From contig SOJA01000125.1 of the NCBI GenBank assembly GCA_004376975.1, forward strand, positions 1-21,795: a stretch of 21,795 nt of DNA, read 5' to 3'. This document shows, piece after piece, positions 6,724-13,302 of the stretch. The translations under genes were made by a program, and so were the position numbers. A model generated the notes under the pieces. The model ran no database searches. It was not told the origin of the DNA and was given only the letters and a program-made list of their open reading frames with translations. Source of the stretch: Candidatus Bathyarchaeota archaeon. GTDB taxonomy: Archaea > Thermoproteota > Bathyarchaeia > Bathyarchaeales > UBA233. Positions within the stretch are counted from its first letter, which is position 1. Each line of letters begins with the position of its first letter.

Positions 6724-7476
6724 TTGAATTTGACCGCAGAAGTTGAAGTTATAGAGAAGAAAGAGATTCCAAGTGGAGCTGTCATGCTTTTCGGCTTTCC
6801 AGATGTTGGATTAGTCGGTGTCATAGCAGCTTCACATCTAGTATCAGAGCTTAACCTAACTGAGGTGGCATATATGGATTCAAGGTTGCTGCCACCTCTA
6901 ATTGTCCTGCACGAGGGACTGCCCCATTCACCTATAAGAATTTTTGGAAACCACGACATTCTTCTTGCCGTTTCTGAAACAGCCATATCAGCGGAAACAA
7001 TCCGTCCCATAATGCATGCTTTGATTGACTGGGGAAGAAACAAACGTGTTAGAAAGATGGTTTCAATGAGCGGCATCCCTGTTCAAGACAGACAAGACAT
7101 CAAGAAATTGAAGGTGTTTGCTGCAGCGTCAAACTCGGAGATTTTGAAAACGGTTCAAGATAAGGGTGTGGAAGTGTTGAAGGAAGGCTACATGGTTGGT
7201 CCTCAAGCAATTATGATGCAGTATTGTGTTAAGAAAGACATACCAGCTATCACTCTACTTGCACAGTGTTTCTTCAACTATCCAGATCCAGAAGCAGCAG
7301 CGGAATTATTGAAGGAATTAACAAACGTTACGAAGATAAAAGTAGACGTTTCAAACCTTCTGGAGAAAGGTGAGGAAATCCGATTGAGAGCTAGGGATAT
7401 AATGAGACGAACTCGACAGGAAATGTCAAAAATGAAGAAGACACAAGAATATGACATACCATTGTATGTCTCATAG
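6724..7476 (+). CDS. PAC2-family proteasome assembly chaperone homologue
   Basis: A 250-residue member of the archaeal PAC2 (formerly DUF75) family. Relatives include PbaA/PbaB-type proteins, homologous to eukaryotic proteasome-assembling chaperones. Recognisable parts are the N-terminal G-F-P-D-V-G-L-V-G-V-I-A-A (about 24-36), L-P-P-L-I-V-L-H-E-G (about 56-65), the central S-G-I-P-V-Q-D-R (about 114-121) and Y-P-D-P-E-A-A (about 187-193). A charged, probably coiled C-terminal tail runs from about 212. Start choice is TTG at 6724 or TTG at 6730, and no ATG is available in frame near the conserved N-terminus. Hsp20 follows 12 nt downstream, so the pair probably forms a protein-quality-control operon (inference from position). 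Confidence 0.88.
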   Translation: MNLTAEVEVIEKKEIPSGAVMLFGFPDVGLVGVIAASHLVSELNLTEVAYMDSRLLPPLIVLHEGLPHSPIRIFGNHDILLAVSETAISAETIRPIMHALIDWGRNKRVRKMVSMSGIPVQDRQDIKKLKVFAAASNSEILKTVQDKGVEVLKEGYMVGPQAIMMQYCVKKDIPAITLLAQCFFNYPDPEAAAELLKELTNVTKIKVDVSNLLEKGEEIRLRARDIMRRTRQEMSKMKKTQEYDIPLYVS

Positions 7477-7488
7477 CGTGGTGGTAAA

Positions 7489-7917
7489 ATGTCAACCCGA
7501 AGAAAACGCTCAATTTTTGAAATAATCAACGAATACTTTGAGAATTTGGAGGAGTGGACAGAAAGACTCAGAGAAGCATCGATTGAAAAGCCAAGCTGGA
7601 ATCATAGAGCTTGCACGATGGAACCGCTCCGTGACATAATGGTGACCCCTACAGAAGTAATAGTTACTGTTGATTTGCCCTTCGCTGAAGAAAACACAAT
7701 AATGGTTAAGCCTATGGGCAGAGACACTATTGAGATATTGGCAAAGATGAAAAGGAAAATACGATTAAACGATTTCGGCATAACACACTACAAAGGTGAA
7801 TTCCAAACACTCCACTGTCGAACACGCATCCCAGTACCTGTATACACGGATAAAATGGAAGTTCACTTCAAAAAAGGAATTTTAGAGATTCATTTATCCC
7901 GGAAACATGAAAATTAA
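7489..7917 (+). CDS. Small heat-shock protein, Hsp20/alpha-crystallin family
   Basis: ATP-independent chaperone that binds unfolding proteins. The 142 residues comprise a variable N-terminal region (1-45) and an alpha-crystallin domain (about 46-138). The domain begins with P-L-R-D-I-M-V-T-P-T-E-V-I-V-T-V-D-L-P (about 45-63) and ends with the family hallmark F-K-K-G-I-L-E-I-H-L (about 127-136). Usual members have G-V-L at this point, here G-I-L. The C-terminal extension is very short (S-R-K-H-E-N) and lacks an obvious I-x-I/V oligomerisation motif, so it may assemble differently from canonical Hsp20s. The ATG lies 12 nt after the PAC2 stop. Confidence 0.9.
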   Translation: MSTRRKRSIFEIINEYFENLEEWTERLREASIEKPSWNHRACTMEPLRDIMVTPTEVIVTVDLPFAEENTIMVKPMGRDTIEILAKMKRKIRLNDFGITHYKGEFQTLHCRTRIPVPVYTDKMEVHFKKGILEIHLSRKHEN

Positions 7918-8057
7918 AAGAGTAAATTGGAAGCCTCAGCGCTGGGTTTACATTATCCTCACAAGTCAGATTGCTCTTTTTGCATCATCGACTTCAAGAC
8001 ATATTTGTTGAACGAGAAAATAAGTCTTAATGAAAAATCTTAACTGTAACATGCATT

Positions 8058-8073
8058 AACTCTTTAAAGAGTT
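8058..8073. promoter_or_regulatory. Perfect 16-bp palindrome, candidate operator/promoter
   Basis: AACTCTTTAAAGAGTT is self-complementary over all 16 bases and has the TATA-like core TTTAAA. It ends 15 nt before the ATG at 8089. If TTTAAA is the TATA box, transcription would begin almost at the start codon. If not, the palindrome would be a dimeric regulator site overlapping the promoter. A similar imperfect copy lies before glyA at 18900-18913. Confidence 0.5.
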
Positions 8074-8088
8074 CAACAGGTGAAAACT

Positions 8089-8289
8089 ATGACGGTGGAA
8101 CGAGCAATCCATTTTGCCATGTTCAGCCTCATATTAGTGGGTTTGTGTGCGATAAGCGCTTGGGCAAGCTGGACCTACCTATGGGAAAATCTAATACTAG
8201 AAGTGGCAAGCATAGCACTAAGCTGGGGAGTGATACTCTCAATACTCTATCTAGGGTTTAGACAGCTCGATTGGGACTGGTGGAATTGA
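8089..8289 (+). CDS. Orphan small tryptophan-rich membrane protein
   Basis: I do not recognise this 66-residue protein. It has two predicted membrane segments: F-A-M-F-S-L-I-L-V-G-L-C-A-I-S-A-W-A (about 8-25) and L-I-L-E-V-A-S-I-A-L-S-W-G-V-I-L-S-I-L-Y (about 34-53). They are separated by a short linker, and the protein ends in R-Q-L-D-W-D-W-W-N. Seven tryptophans in 66 residues is unusually high, and several would sit at the membrane interface. The ATG at 8089 is preferred over the in-frame GTG at 8080 because GGTGA (8079-8083) lies 5 nt before it. It stands alone with its own palindromic promoter region and converges with aIF5A. No function can be assigned. Confidence 0.6.
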   Translation: MTVERAIHFAMFSLILVGLCAISAWASWTYLWENLILEVASIALSWGVILSILYLGFRQLDWDWWN

Positions 8290-8319
8290 ACATTATCCAA
8301 GAAAACAGCAGCAATTGAC

Positions 8320-8325
8320 TAAAAA
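8320..8325 (-). terminator. Oligo-T terminator for aIF5A
   Basis: Six A on the plus strand read as six U in the aIF5A transcript about 110 nt after its stop. A T5 run on the plus strand at 8355-8359 could serve the converging small membrane protein gene. The rest of 8290-8435 shows no gene. Confidence 0.3.
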
Positions 8326-8435
8326 ATCGTTACGTCACAGATATGATACTCACGGTTTTTCTTAGATACTTCAATTCTACACTGCCCACAAAGGATCAAA
8401 ACTAGAAGTGGTTTTCTCTAAACTGACGTCTCATT

Positions 8436-8828
8436 CTACTTGGTCCTAACAATTTTCACTCGGCCCAGTATTTGCCAATATTCAATTTCAACACCTGCGA
8501 CAAGTTTTGCCTTCAGATCTTCGTCTTCAGGAAAAGGCGCATCTAAATACTCATACGTTTCCAAATCCATTATTTGAACACCAGAAGACGAAACCGAGAA
8601 AACTTGCCCACTCCCCTTATTAATCATCGGCACTTCCACATTTGCATCCACAGGCTTAACAAAGCTTCTCTTAGCGCCGTCAAAAATACCTATGGCAACG
8701 ATTCTTGCCTTGGCTCCCCCATGTTTTCCAGGTTTTGATTTAGTTATGCCAACTATGTGGCAAGGCTCGCCATCTAGAATGATGTATCGACCTTCACGTA
8801 GGCTTCCAACACTAGCAGGTTTACTCAT
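8436..8828 (-). CDS. eif5A: Translation initiation factor aIF5A
   Basis: aIF5A binds the ribosomal E site and relieves stalling, notably at polyproline stretches. It carries hypusine or deoxyhypusine on one lysine. The 130 residues show the SH3-like N-terminal domain with modification loop S-K-P-G-K-H-G-G-A-K (31-40), where K35 is the expected modified lysine. The OB-fold C-terminal domain follows (about 70-130). The length and loop are normal. The ATG has a strong GGTGAT ribosome-binding site just upstream. The gene is transcribed divergently from nadK and has a TATA box at 8865-8871. The deoxyhypusine synthase gene is not in this window. Confidence 0.97.
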   Translation of the reverse strand: MSKPASVGSLREGRYIILDGEPCHIVGITKSKPGKHGGAKARIVAIGIFDGAKRSFVKPVDANVEVPMINKGSGQVFSVSSSGVQIMDLETYEYLDAPFPEDEDLKAKLVAGVEIEYWQILGRVKIVRTK

Positions 8829-8864
8829 ACCATCACCAATCTACTGTTCCCTTATCCACAGCAA

Positions 8865-8887
8865 TTTTAAACAACACCCATATATAG
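8865..8887. promoter_or_regulatory. Divergent promoters for aIF5A and nadK
   Basis: TTTTAAA at 8865-8871 reads as a TATA box on the minus strand, about 40 nt before the aIF5A ATG. TATATAG at 8881-8887 reads on the plus strand about 38 nt before the nadK TTG. The two boxes are only 9 bp apart, so the initiation complexes could hinder one another. Confidence 0.45.
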
Positions 8888-8921
8888 ATTAAGGTATCGC
8901 TGCATTTGGAAAGTGAAATAA

Positions 8922-9770
8922 TTGTTCAAAAGCGTCGGTTTGGTCGCCCGTTTCGACAAGAAAAAAACCATAAAACTTGTTGAGGATATAACAAAATACC
9001 TAGGAGCAAAAGGATTAAAGGTATATGTGGAAGACACGTTAGCCAAGAAAATGGAAGCGCCAAAAAAGACTCTGCCTCTAGAACGAATGAAAACTGATTT
9101 TATAATAACAATTGGCGGAGATGGAACAATTTTAAGAACCTGTGTCTCAATCCCAAAACCTGAACCGCCAATACTTGCAATAAACATGGGTGTTCGAGGT
9201 TTTCTAACAGAGGTGGAGCCGGAACAGGCCTTTAAGGCGATTGACAAGTGCTTAAAGGGAGAATTCAGCCTTGAAAGATGCATGAAACTTTCAGTCTCAA
9301 CAGATGGCATAGAGTTCCCAGACGCCTTAAATGAAGTATTAATCACAGCTGACGAGCCGGCAAAATTGCTTTACGCACAGATAATAAAGGATGGAAAACA
9401 GATTCTAAACTGCCAAGCAGATGGATTCATGATAGCTACGCAAACCGGCTCCACTGGTTATTCACTCTCAGCCGGAGGACCTGTTCTAGATCCATGCATA
9501 AATGCCTTTGTTCTAACACCCATATGTGCTTTAAGCGTCTTCCGTTCAATTGTGTTTCCAGCGGATTCAAGCCTTACAATCAAGGTTCTCAGACCGAGAG
9601 ACACTCTTATAGTGATTGATGGACAACACCGAAAAATTATAAGTTCTGAACTTGCAAGCCTAACCGTTACGCGTTCCAAAAATGAAACTTCTTTCATAAG
9701 GTTCAGGGAAAACTTTTACCATCGCTTAAGAAACAGACTTATCTTCAGAGGACTAGGAGGAGAAACTTAA
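8922..9770 (+). CDS. nadK: NAD kinase
   Basis: Phosphorylates NAD to NADP using ATP or polyphosphate, and is the only route to NADP. The 282 residues contain the diagnostic G-G-D-G-T motif (65-69), the N-E pair in A-L-N-E-V-L-I (135-141), and the glycine-rich T-G-S-T-G-Y-S-L-S-A-G-G-P (175-187). The start is TTG at 8922. No ATG or GTG lies in frame close to the expected N-terminus K-S-V-G-L-V-A-R, and GTGA lies about 7 nt upstream. Its stop codon TAA (9768-9770) overlaps the inferred ACG start of nob1 (9770-9772), and the AGGAGG inside its last codons probably serves nob1. Confidence 0.95.
   Translation: MFKSVGLVARFDKKKTIKLVEDITKYLGAKGLKVYVEDTLAKKMEAPKKTLPLERMKTDFIITIGGDGTILRTCVSIPKPEPPILAINMGVRGFLTEVEPEQAFKAIDKCLKGEFSLERCMKLSVSTDGIEFPDALNEVLITADEPAKLLYAQIIKDGKQILNCQADGFMIATQTGSTGYSLSAGGPVLDPCINAFVLTPICALSVFRSIVFPADSSLTIKVLRPRDTLIVIDGQHRKIISSELASLTVTRSKNETSFIRFRENFYHRLRNRLIFRGLGGET
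9755..9760 (+). promoter_or_regulatory. AGGAGG ribosome-binding site deciding the nob1 start
   Basis: A perfect AGGAGG lies inside the last nadK codons. The frame that encodes the Nob1 PIN domain has no ATG, GTG or TTG within reach. The ACG at 9770 lies 9 nt after this site and overlaps the nadK stop as TAACG, the same geometry as the common TAATG coupling. Confidence 0.6.
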
Positions 9771-10309
9771 CGAATAAAACAGGCAAAAGAGTCATAGTTC
9801 TGGACACATCAGCCTTTATAGCTGGTTTCGACCCGTTTTCAATAAGCGAAGAACAGTATACTGTTCCAATGGTTAGAACAGAAGTGCGGGGAAGCTCTAT
9901 GATCCGGATCAGATTTAGGACTGCAGTAGAAAGCGGAAAGCTAAAAGTAAGAGCACCAAAAAAGAGTTTTATGGATAAAGTAAAAGCCTCAGCAAGACTT
10001 GTCGGAGACTTATTTTTCTTGTCACAAGCAGACCTTCAGGTTCTAGCATTGGCTCTAGAACTTAGGGCAATGGACCTTGCTCCATCGATTGCAACAGATG
10101 ACTATTCGATACAAAATGTTGCAAATCAAATGGGCATAGAATTCGCTTCACTTATCACTCTCGGTATCCGCTTCCGCCTACAATGGTTGAGATATTGCCC
10201 TGCATGCCACAAGCGATATCCAGCCAATTACAAATCCGAAAGATGTGAAATATGTGGCACGGAATTAAAGAGAAAACCACTAAGAAAAAAATTGCTTAAA
10301 CGGTATTAA
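9770..10309 (+). CDS. nob1: Nob1 endonuclease (PIN domain plus zinc ribbon), non-canonical start
   Basis: Nob1 cleaves the precursor at the 3' end of 16S rRNA during small-subunit maturation. From the inferred ACG start the protein has 179 residues. The PIN domain opens V-I-V-L-D-T-S-A-F-I with D12, followed by E38 (V-R-T-E-V), D88 (S-Q-A-D-L) and D110/D111, the expected acidic active site. The zinc ribbon is C143-x2-C146 and C159-x2-C162, with a basic tail. No ATG/GTG/TTG exists in frame between the upstream stop at 9683 and the ATG at 9869. Starting at 9869 would remove D12 and the first strand, giving a dead enzyme. ACG at 9770 overlaps the nadK stop and has AGGAGG upstream, so it is my choice. 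TTA at 9767 is less likely. An assembly error changing ATG to ACG is possible. Confidence 0.8.
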   Translation, partial: TNKTGKRVIVLDTSAFIAGFDPFSISEEQYTVPMVRTEVRGSSMIRIRFRTAVESGKLKVRAPKKSFMDKVKASARLVGDLFFLSQADLQVLALALELRAMDLAPSIATDDYSIQNVANQMGIEFASLITLGIRFRLQWLRYCPACHKRYPANYKSERCEICGTELKRKPLRKKLLKRY

Positions 10310-10355
10310 CTCGACAAGATTAATAAACAAAAGGTTAAAATTTGGTGAAAAACTT

Positions 10356-10931
10356 TTGAGTTTCGTTGAAAGGAAAGTTTCCTATTTCAAGGAAGCAGGC
10401 AAACAGAACACTGATGCCTTATTGAGACTCGTTAAAGAATATGTAGAAAAAGAAGGGTTAAGGGACATAGTGGTTGCTTCAACAACTGGCGAAACAGGAG
10501 TAAAAGTGTCTAAAATCTTCAAAGGATGTAACGTTGTCATAGTTACGCATTGCTTTGGTTTCCGGGAACCTGGAAAAATCGAGTTAAAAGAGGAGTATAA
10601 AAAAGAAATCCTAGCAAATGAAGCAGAGATTTTCACAGGCATCCACGCGTTAAGCGGTGTAGAACGGGCAATTCGTAAAGATTTTGGTACAATCCAACCC
10701 TTAGAATTAACCGCTAACACGCTTAGGCTTATGGGTGAAGGAACAAAAGTATGTGTAGAAATTACCTTAATGGCTGCAGATGCTGGTTTAATTCCAGTTG
10801 ACAGAGATGTAATAGCCATCGCTGGTACGGGCAGGGGTGCGGACACAGCACTTTGTATGCAACCTGCAAACACTGGAAAATTTTTCGATTTGAAGATAAA
10901 GGAAGTAATAGCGAAACCAAGAAACTTCTAA
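10356..10931 (+). CDS. Pyruvate kinase alpha/beta (C-terminal)-domain-like protein
   Basis: A 191-residue conserved archaeal protein resembling the stand-alone form of the pyruvate kinase C-terminal domain (COG1751-like). There is no catalytic barrel, so it is not a pyruvate kinase. Visible landmarks are I-V-V-A-S-T-T-G-E-T-G (about 38-48), V-V-I-V-T-H-C-F-G-F (about 60-69), a central L-E-L-T-A-N-T-L-R-L-M-G-E-G-T-K-V-C-V-E (about 116-135) and I-A-G-T-G-R-G-A-D-T-A (about 154-164), which look like a nucleotide- or phosphate-binding fold. The function is unknown. The TTG start at 10356 has GGTGA at 10344-10348, 7 nt upstream. The 46-nt gap after nob1 suggests it could be the last gene of the nadK unit. 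Confidence 0.8.
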   Translation: MSFVERKVSYFKEAGKQNTDALLRLVKEYVEKEGLRDIVVASTTGETGVKVSKIFKGCNVVIVTHCFGFREPGKIELKEEYKKEILANEAEIFTGIHALSGVERAIRKDFGTIQPLELTANTLRLMGEGTKVCVEITLMAADAGLIPVDRDVIAIAGTGRGADTALCMQPANTGKFFDLKIKEVIAKPRNF

Positions 10932-10947
10932 AATTTTCTGGCGCACG

Positions 10948-11376
10948 CTAGACTTCGTTACTGTCCCTTTTGCTAAAATATGTTATATCATGATGCTCAA
11001 CATAGCCGCATTCCTTAAACAGCTGTTTGGATGTAGCGTTGTAATCTTCAATTAAGGCACAGAAAATTCTAACATTGCGTTTTCTGAGTACTTTTTCGGA
11101 TTCAGCGATTAAAGCCTTAGCAAGTCCACGATGTCTATAATCTGGGTCTACAGCTAAGCGGTTTATCCAGCCTTTTCGCGTGCTACAGCTTATGACGACT
11201 ACGCCGATAAGGTGGTTGTCTTCAAAGATTCCTAGGAAGAAGCCAGGATTTGTCTCCATTTGTACTGCTATTGCTTCTTCACTGTCTCTTCCTTTTGGTT
11301 TGAATGGTAATTTCGCTTTACGCCAAAGCCCAACAATTTCTTCATAGTCGTTTATTGTTAGTCTCCGAATTTCCAT
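10948..11376 (-). CDS. GNAT-family N-acetyltransferase
   Basis: A 142-residue single-domain GNAT acetyltransferase. The acetyl-CoA loop (motif A) is L-A-V-D-P-D-Y-R-H-R-G-L-A-K-A-L (about 74-89), matching the R/Q-x-x-G-x-G/A pattern. The C-terminal motif B region has Y-N-A-T-S-K-Q-L-F-K-E-C-G-Y (about 114-127), as in RimI-like enzymes. The substrate cannot be told from sequence: candidates are protein N-termini, polyamines or amino acids. It starts 18 nt after the aminotransferase stop and is probably co-transcribed with it, which could hint at a small amine or amino acid as shared substrate (speculation). It converges with the pyruvate-kinase-like gene. Confidence 0.85.
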   Translation of the reverse strand: MEIRRLTINDYEEIVGLWRKAKLPFKPKGRDSEEAIAVQMETNPGFFLGIFEDNHLIGVVVISCSTRKGWINRLAVDPDYRHRGLAKALIAESEKVLRKRNVRIFCALIEDYNATSKQLFKECGYVEHHDITYFSKRDSNEV

Positions 11377-11394
11377 GTAAACACGCTGCAGGGC

Positions 11395-12732
11395 TTAACC
11401 TTCTTGTCCAACCTCTTTTACAACGTCTCCAATTATTTCTAACGCTGAATCAACAAGTTCTCTGGTAATGTTAAGTGGCGGTGCAATTCTAATTGTTGAG
11501 ACACCACATGTGATGGCGGCGACTCCGCGTTTCCACGAGCGAATCATGATCTCCTTAGCCTTCTTAGGCGCTGGCTTCTTCGTTTCTTTGTTTTCCACAA
11601 TTTCCATGCCTATCATCAAGCCTTTGCCTCTCACATCGCCTACAATTTCGGTTTGCTCCTTCAATTCCTGGAGCCTCTTCATAATGTAAGCGCCTTGTGT
11701 GATTGCGTTTTCTAGAAGCCTCTCTTCCTTTATAATAGTGATAACCGCGTTTGCTGCAACGCATGAGAGAGGATTACCGCCGAAGGTGCTTGCGTGAGAA
11801 CCCCCCACCCAATCCATAACCTCTGCTTTGGCAATGGTTGCGCCTAATGGCAGTCCAGAGGCTAGTGCCTTCGCACTACACAAAATGTCAGGCTCAACAT
11901 TCCAATGTTCAACTGCAAACCATTTTCCACTTCTGCCCATGCCACTTTGTACCTCATCATCTATAAGCAGTATATCATATTTGTCAGCAAGTTTCTTTAG
12001 CCGTCGGAGATACTCTGGTGGCGGAACGACGTATCCGCCTTCACCTTGAATTGGCTCAAAGAGTATCGCGGCGACTTCGTCAGGAGGCACGTATTTTTGT
12101 AAAACAAACTCGTCGATAAAGTCTATGCACCAGTAGTGGCAGTCGGGATAAGTCTGCTTGAAAGGACAACGATAACAGTAAGGGTATGGCACATGGGTAA
12201 CACCGGGCATTAAAGGGAAGAAGTGTAATCTTTGAGTTGGCTTGCTCGCGGTGAAGGATAATGCTCCAACTGTGCGTCCATGAAAAGCGCTTATGAAACT
12301 GATAAATCGTTGTTTTCGAGTGTGCCATTTTGCAAGTTTGGCGGCTGCTTCAACCGCCTCGGCACCACTGTTGCCGAAATAAACTTTTTTGTCAAAGTTT
12401 CCAGGCGTAATTTCAGCAAGTTTTTCCGCGAGGTCAACAACTTCACGATAAAAAAAGTCAGTGTTCGAATAGTGCAGGAAGCGGTCACATTGATTCTTTA
12501 TGGCTGCAATCACCTTAGGATGACTATGACCAACGTTTAGACACACTAGACCTGAGTTGAAATCTATGTACTCGTTTCCATCGACATCTCTCACTATACA
12601 ACCCTTTCCAGACTCGACAACAAGCGGGTAGAATCGCCCATAGGAAGGAGAAATTAAGCTTTCATCTTTTTTTACAAGTTCTCTAGCTTTCGGGCCGGGT
12701 GGAACCGCAACTATTTTTGGATAAGTATCCAT
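11395..12732 (-). CDS. Class III PLP-dependent aminotransferase (acetylornithine/GABA aminotransferase family)
   Basis: A PLP enzyme of fold type I, 445 residues. It shows the dimer-interface N-S-G-A-E-A-V-E-A-A (121-130), cofactor-stacking A-F-H-G-R-T (149-154), I-D-D-E-V-Q-S-G-M-G-R-S-G-K (257-270) and Schiff-base K288 in S-A-K-A-L-A-S-G-L-P-L-G-A. T-F-G-G-N-P-L (316-322) is the second-subunit phosphate loop. It has an extra cysteine-rich insert, C186-x2-C189-x8-C198-x3-C202. This resembles inserts in archaeal omega-aminotransferase or amino-acid-racemase-like members and could bind metal (inference). No arginine or lysine biosynthesis genes lie nearby, so ArgD is not supported. TATA at 12772-12779 and AGGTGA 6 nt before the ATG fix the start. 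Confidence 0.88.
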   Translation of the reverse strand: MDTYPKIVAVPPGPKARELVKKDESLISPSYGRFYPLVVESGKGCIVRDVDGNEYIDFNSGLVCLNVGHSHPKVIAAIKNQCDRFLHYSNTDFFYREVVDLAEKLAEITPGNFDKKVYFGNSGAEAVEAAAKLAKWHTRKQRFISFISAFHGRTVGALSFTASKPTQRLHFFPLMPGVTHVPYPYCYRCPFKQTYPDCHYWCIDFIDEFVLQKYVPPDEVAAILFEPIQGEGGYVVPPPEYLRRLKKLADKYDILLIDDEVQSGMGRSGKWFAVEHWNVEPDILCSAKALASGLPLGATIAKAEVMDWVGGSHASTFGGNPLSCVAANAVITIIKEERLLENAITQGAYIMKRLQELKEQTEIVGDVRGKGLMIGMEIVENKETKKPAPKKAKEIMIRSWKRGVAAITCGVSTIRIAPPLNITRELVDSALEIIGDVVKEVGQEG

Positions 12733-12738
12733 TCTACT

Positions 12739-12779
12739 TCACCTTTTGAGACACGATTAGAAAAGACAGTTTTATATAA
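12739..12779 (-). promoter_or_regulatory. Promoter and RBS of the aminotransferase gene
   Basis: On the minus strand TTATATAA (12772-12779) is a near-ideal TATA box, placing transcription start about 12750. AGGTGA (12739-12744) lies 6 nt before the ATG at 12732. Confidence 0.6.
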
Positions 12780-12809
12780 CTATCTGTGCTGCTGGTTCGA
12801 AAGCAACGT

Positions 12810-12814
12810 AAAAA
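12810..12814 (-). terminator. Oligo-T terminator after alba
   Basis: Five A on the plus strand give a U5 run about 70 nt after the alba stop. A weak inverted repeat, CTATG...CATAG, lies between the stop and the tract. Nothing else is seen in the 151-bp gap. Confidence 0.3.
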
Positions 12815-12884
12815 GTAGGCGTATAGCATAGAATAATCTAATGTTACTATGTGTCCTACATTGTGCATAGAGGATTAAAGATGC

Positions 12885-13229
12885 CTATGGTTTAGTCAGT
12901 GTCAACGCAATTGTTGAAATGCTTCTCGTTTGACCCTCGCTTCCTGTCATCTGTTCTGTACCTATAGAGATTTCTAACTGTAGATCTTTCACAAAGCCAC
13001 GTCTCAATAATTCAACTGCATCAACAGCCCCGCTGATTGCCCGGCCCCTAGCCTTTACAACAATCTCTTTGGATCCAGAGTTAAAGAAAGTTAGGCAAGC
13101 AATCACGTAGTTCATTACTGGTTTTCTGCCGATAAACACTGTATTTTCTCGAGTCTGTGGTGCTTCCGTGGCTTTTTCCTCTTTAACAGCTTTCTCTGCT
13201 GATTCTTCTTTTGGTTTTTCTTCTGTCAT
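12885..13229 (-). CDS. alba: Alba-family DNA/RNA-binding chromatin protein with charged N-terminal tail
   Basis: Alba proteins coat DNA and RNA as dimers and are major chromatin proteins in many archaea. The Alba domain covers residues 30-114: V-F-I-G-R-K-P-V-M-N-Y-V (31-42), with K36 at the known DNA-contact and acetylation position, then I-V-V-K-A-R-G-R-A-I-S-G-A-V-D-A-V (56-72), and the C-terminal beta-hairpin. The oddity is a 28-residue N-terminal extension made almost only of Lys, Glu, Ala and Pro. Classical Alba (about 90 residues) lacks this. Such a tail is likely disordered and could modulate DNA binding (inference). A GGAAGG ribosome-binding site precedes the ATG. It is separated from porB by a 73-nt gap and may have its own promoter. 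Confidence 0.93.
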   Translation of the reverse strand: MTEEKPKEESAEKAVKEEKATEAPQTRENTVFIGRKPVMNYVIACLTFFNSGSKEIVVKARGRAISGAVDAVELLRRGFVKDLQLEISIGTEQMTGSEGQTRSISTIALTLTKP

Positions 13230-13302
13230 GTTATACCTTCCATTTAGTTAACTGGTGGTGAAAGATGTTACAATGTAGACTATACGATAAATTCTGCGAC
13301 TC

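Noticed and set aside
6648..7076. 142-codon minus-strand open frame over the PAC2 gene
   Set aside because: Antisense to a conserved PAC2 sequence, without motifs or a ribosome-binding site.
8867..9346. 159-codon minus-strand open frame over nadK
   Set aside because: Antisense to the GGDGT-containing half of NAD kinase. It is a shadow frame.
9869..10309. ATG at 9869 as the start of nob1
   Set aside because: It would delete the first PIN-domain strand and catalytic Asp encoded at 9791-9817, in the same open frame.
12781..12830. Possible tRNA fragment because of GGTTCGAAAGC
   Set aside because: The T-loop-like string is not matched by acceptor, D or anticodon stems within a tRNA length. It is a chance match.
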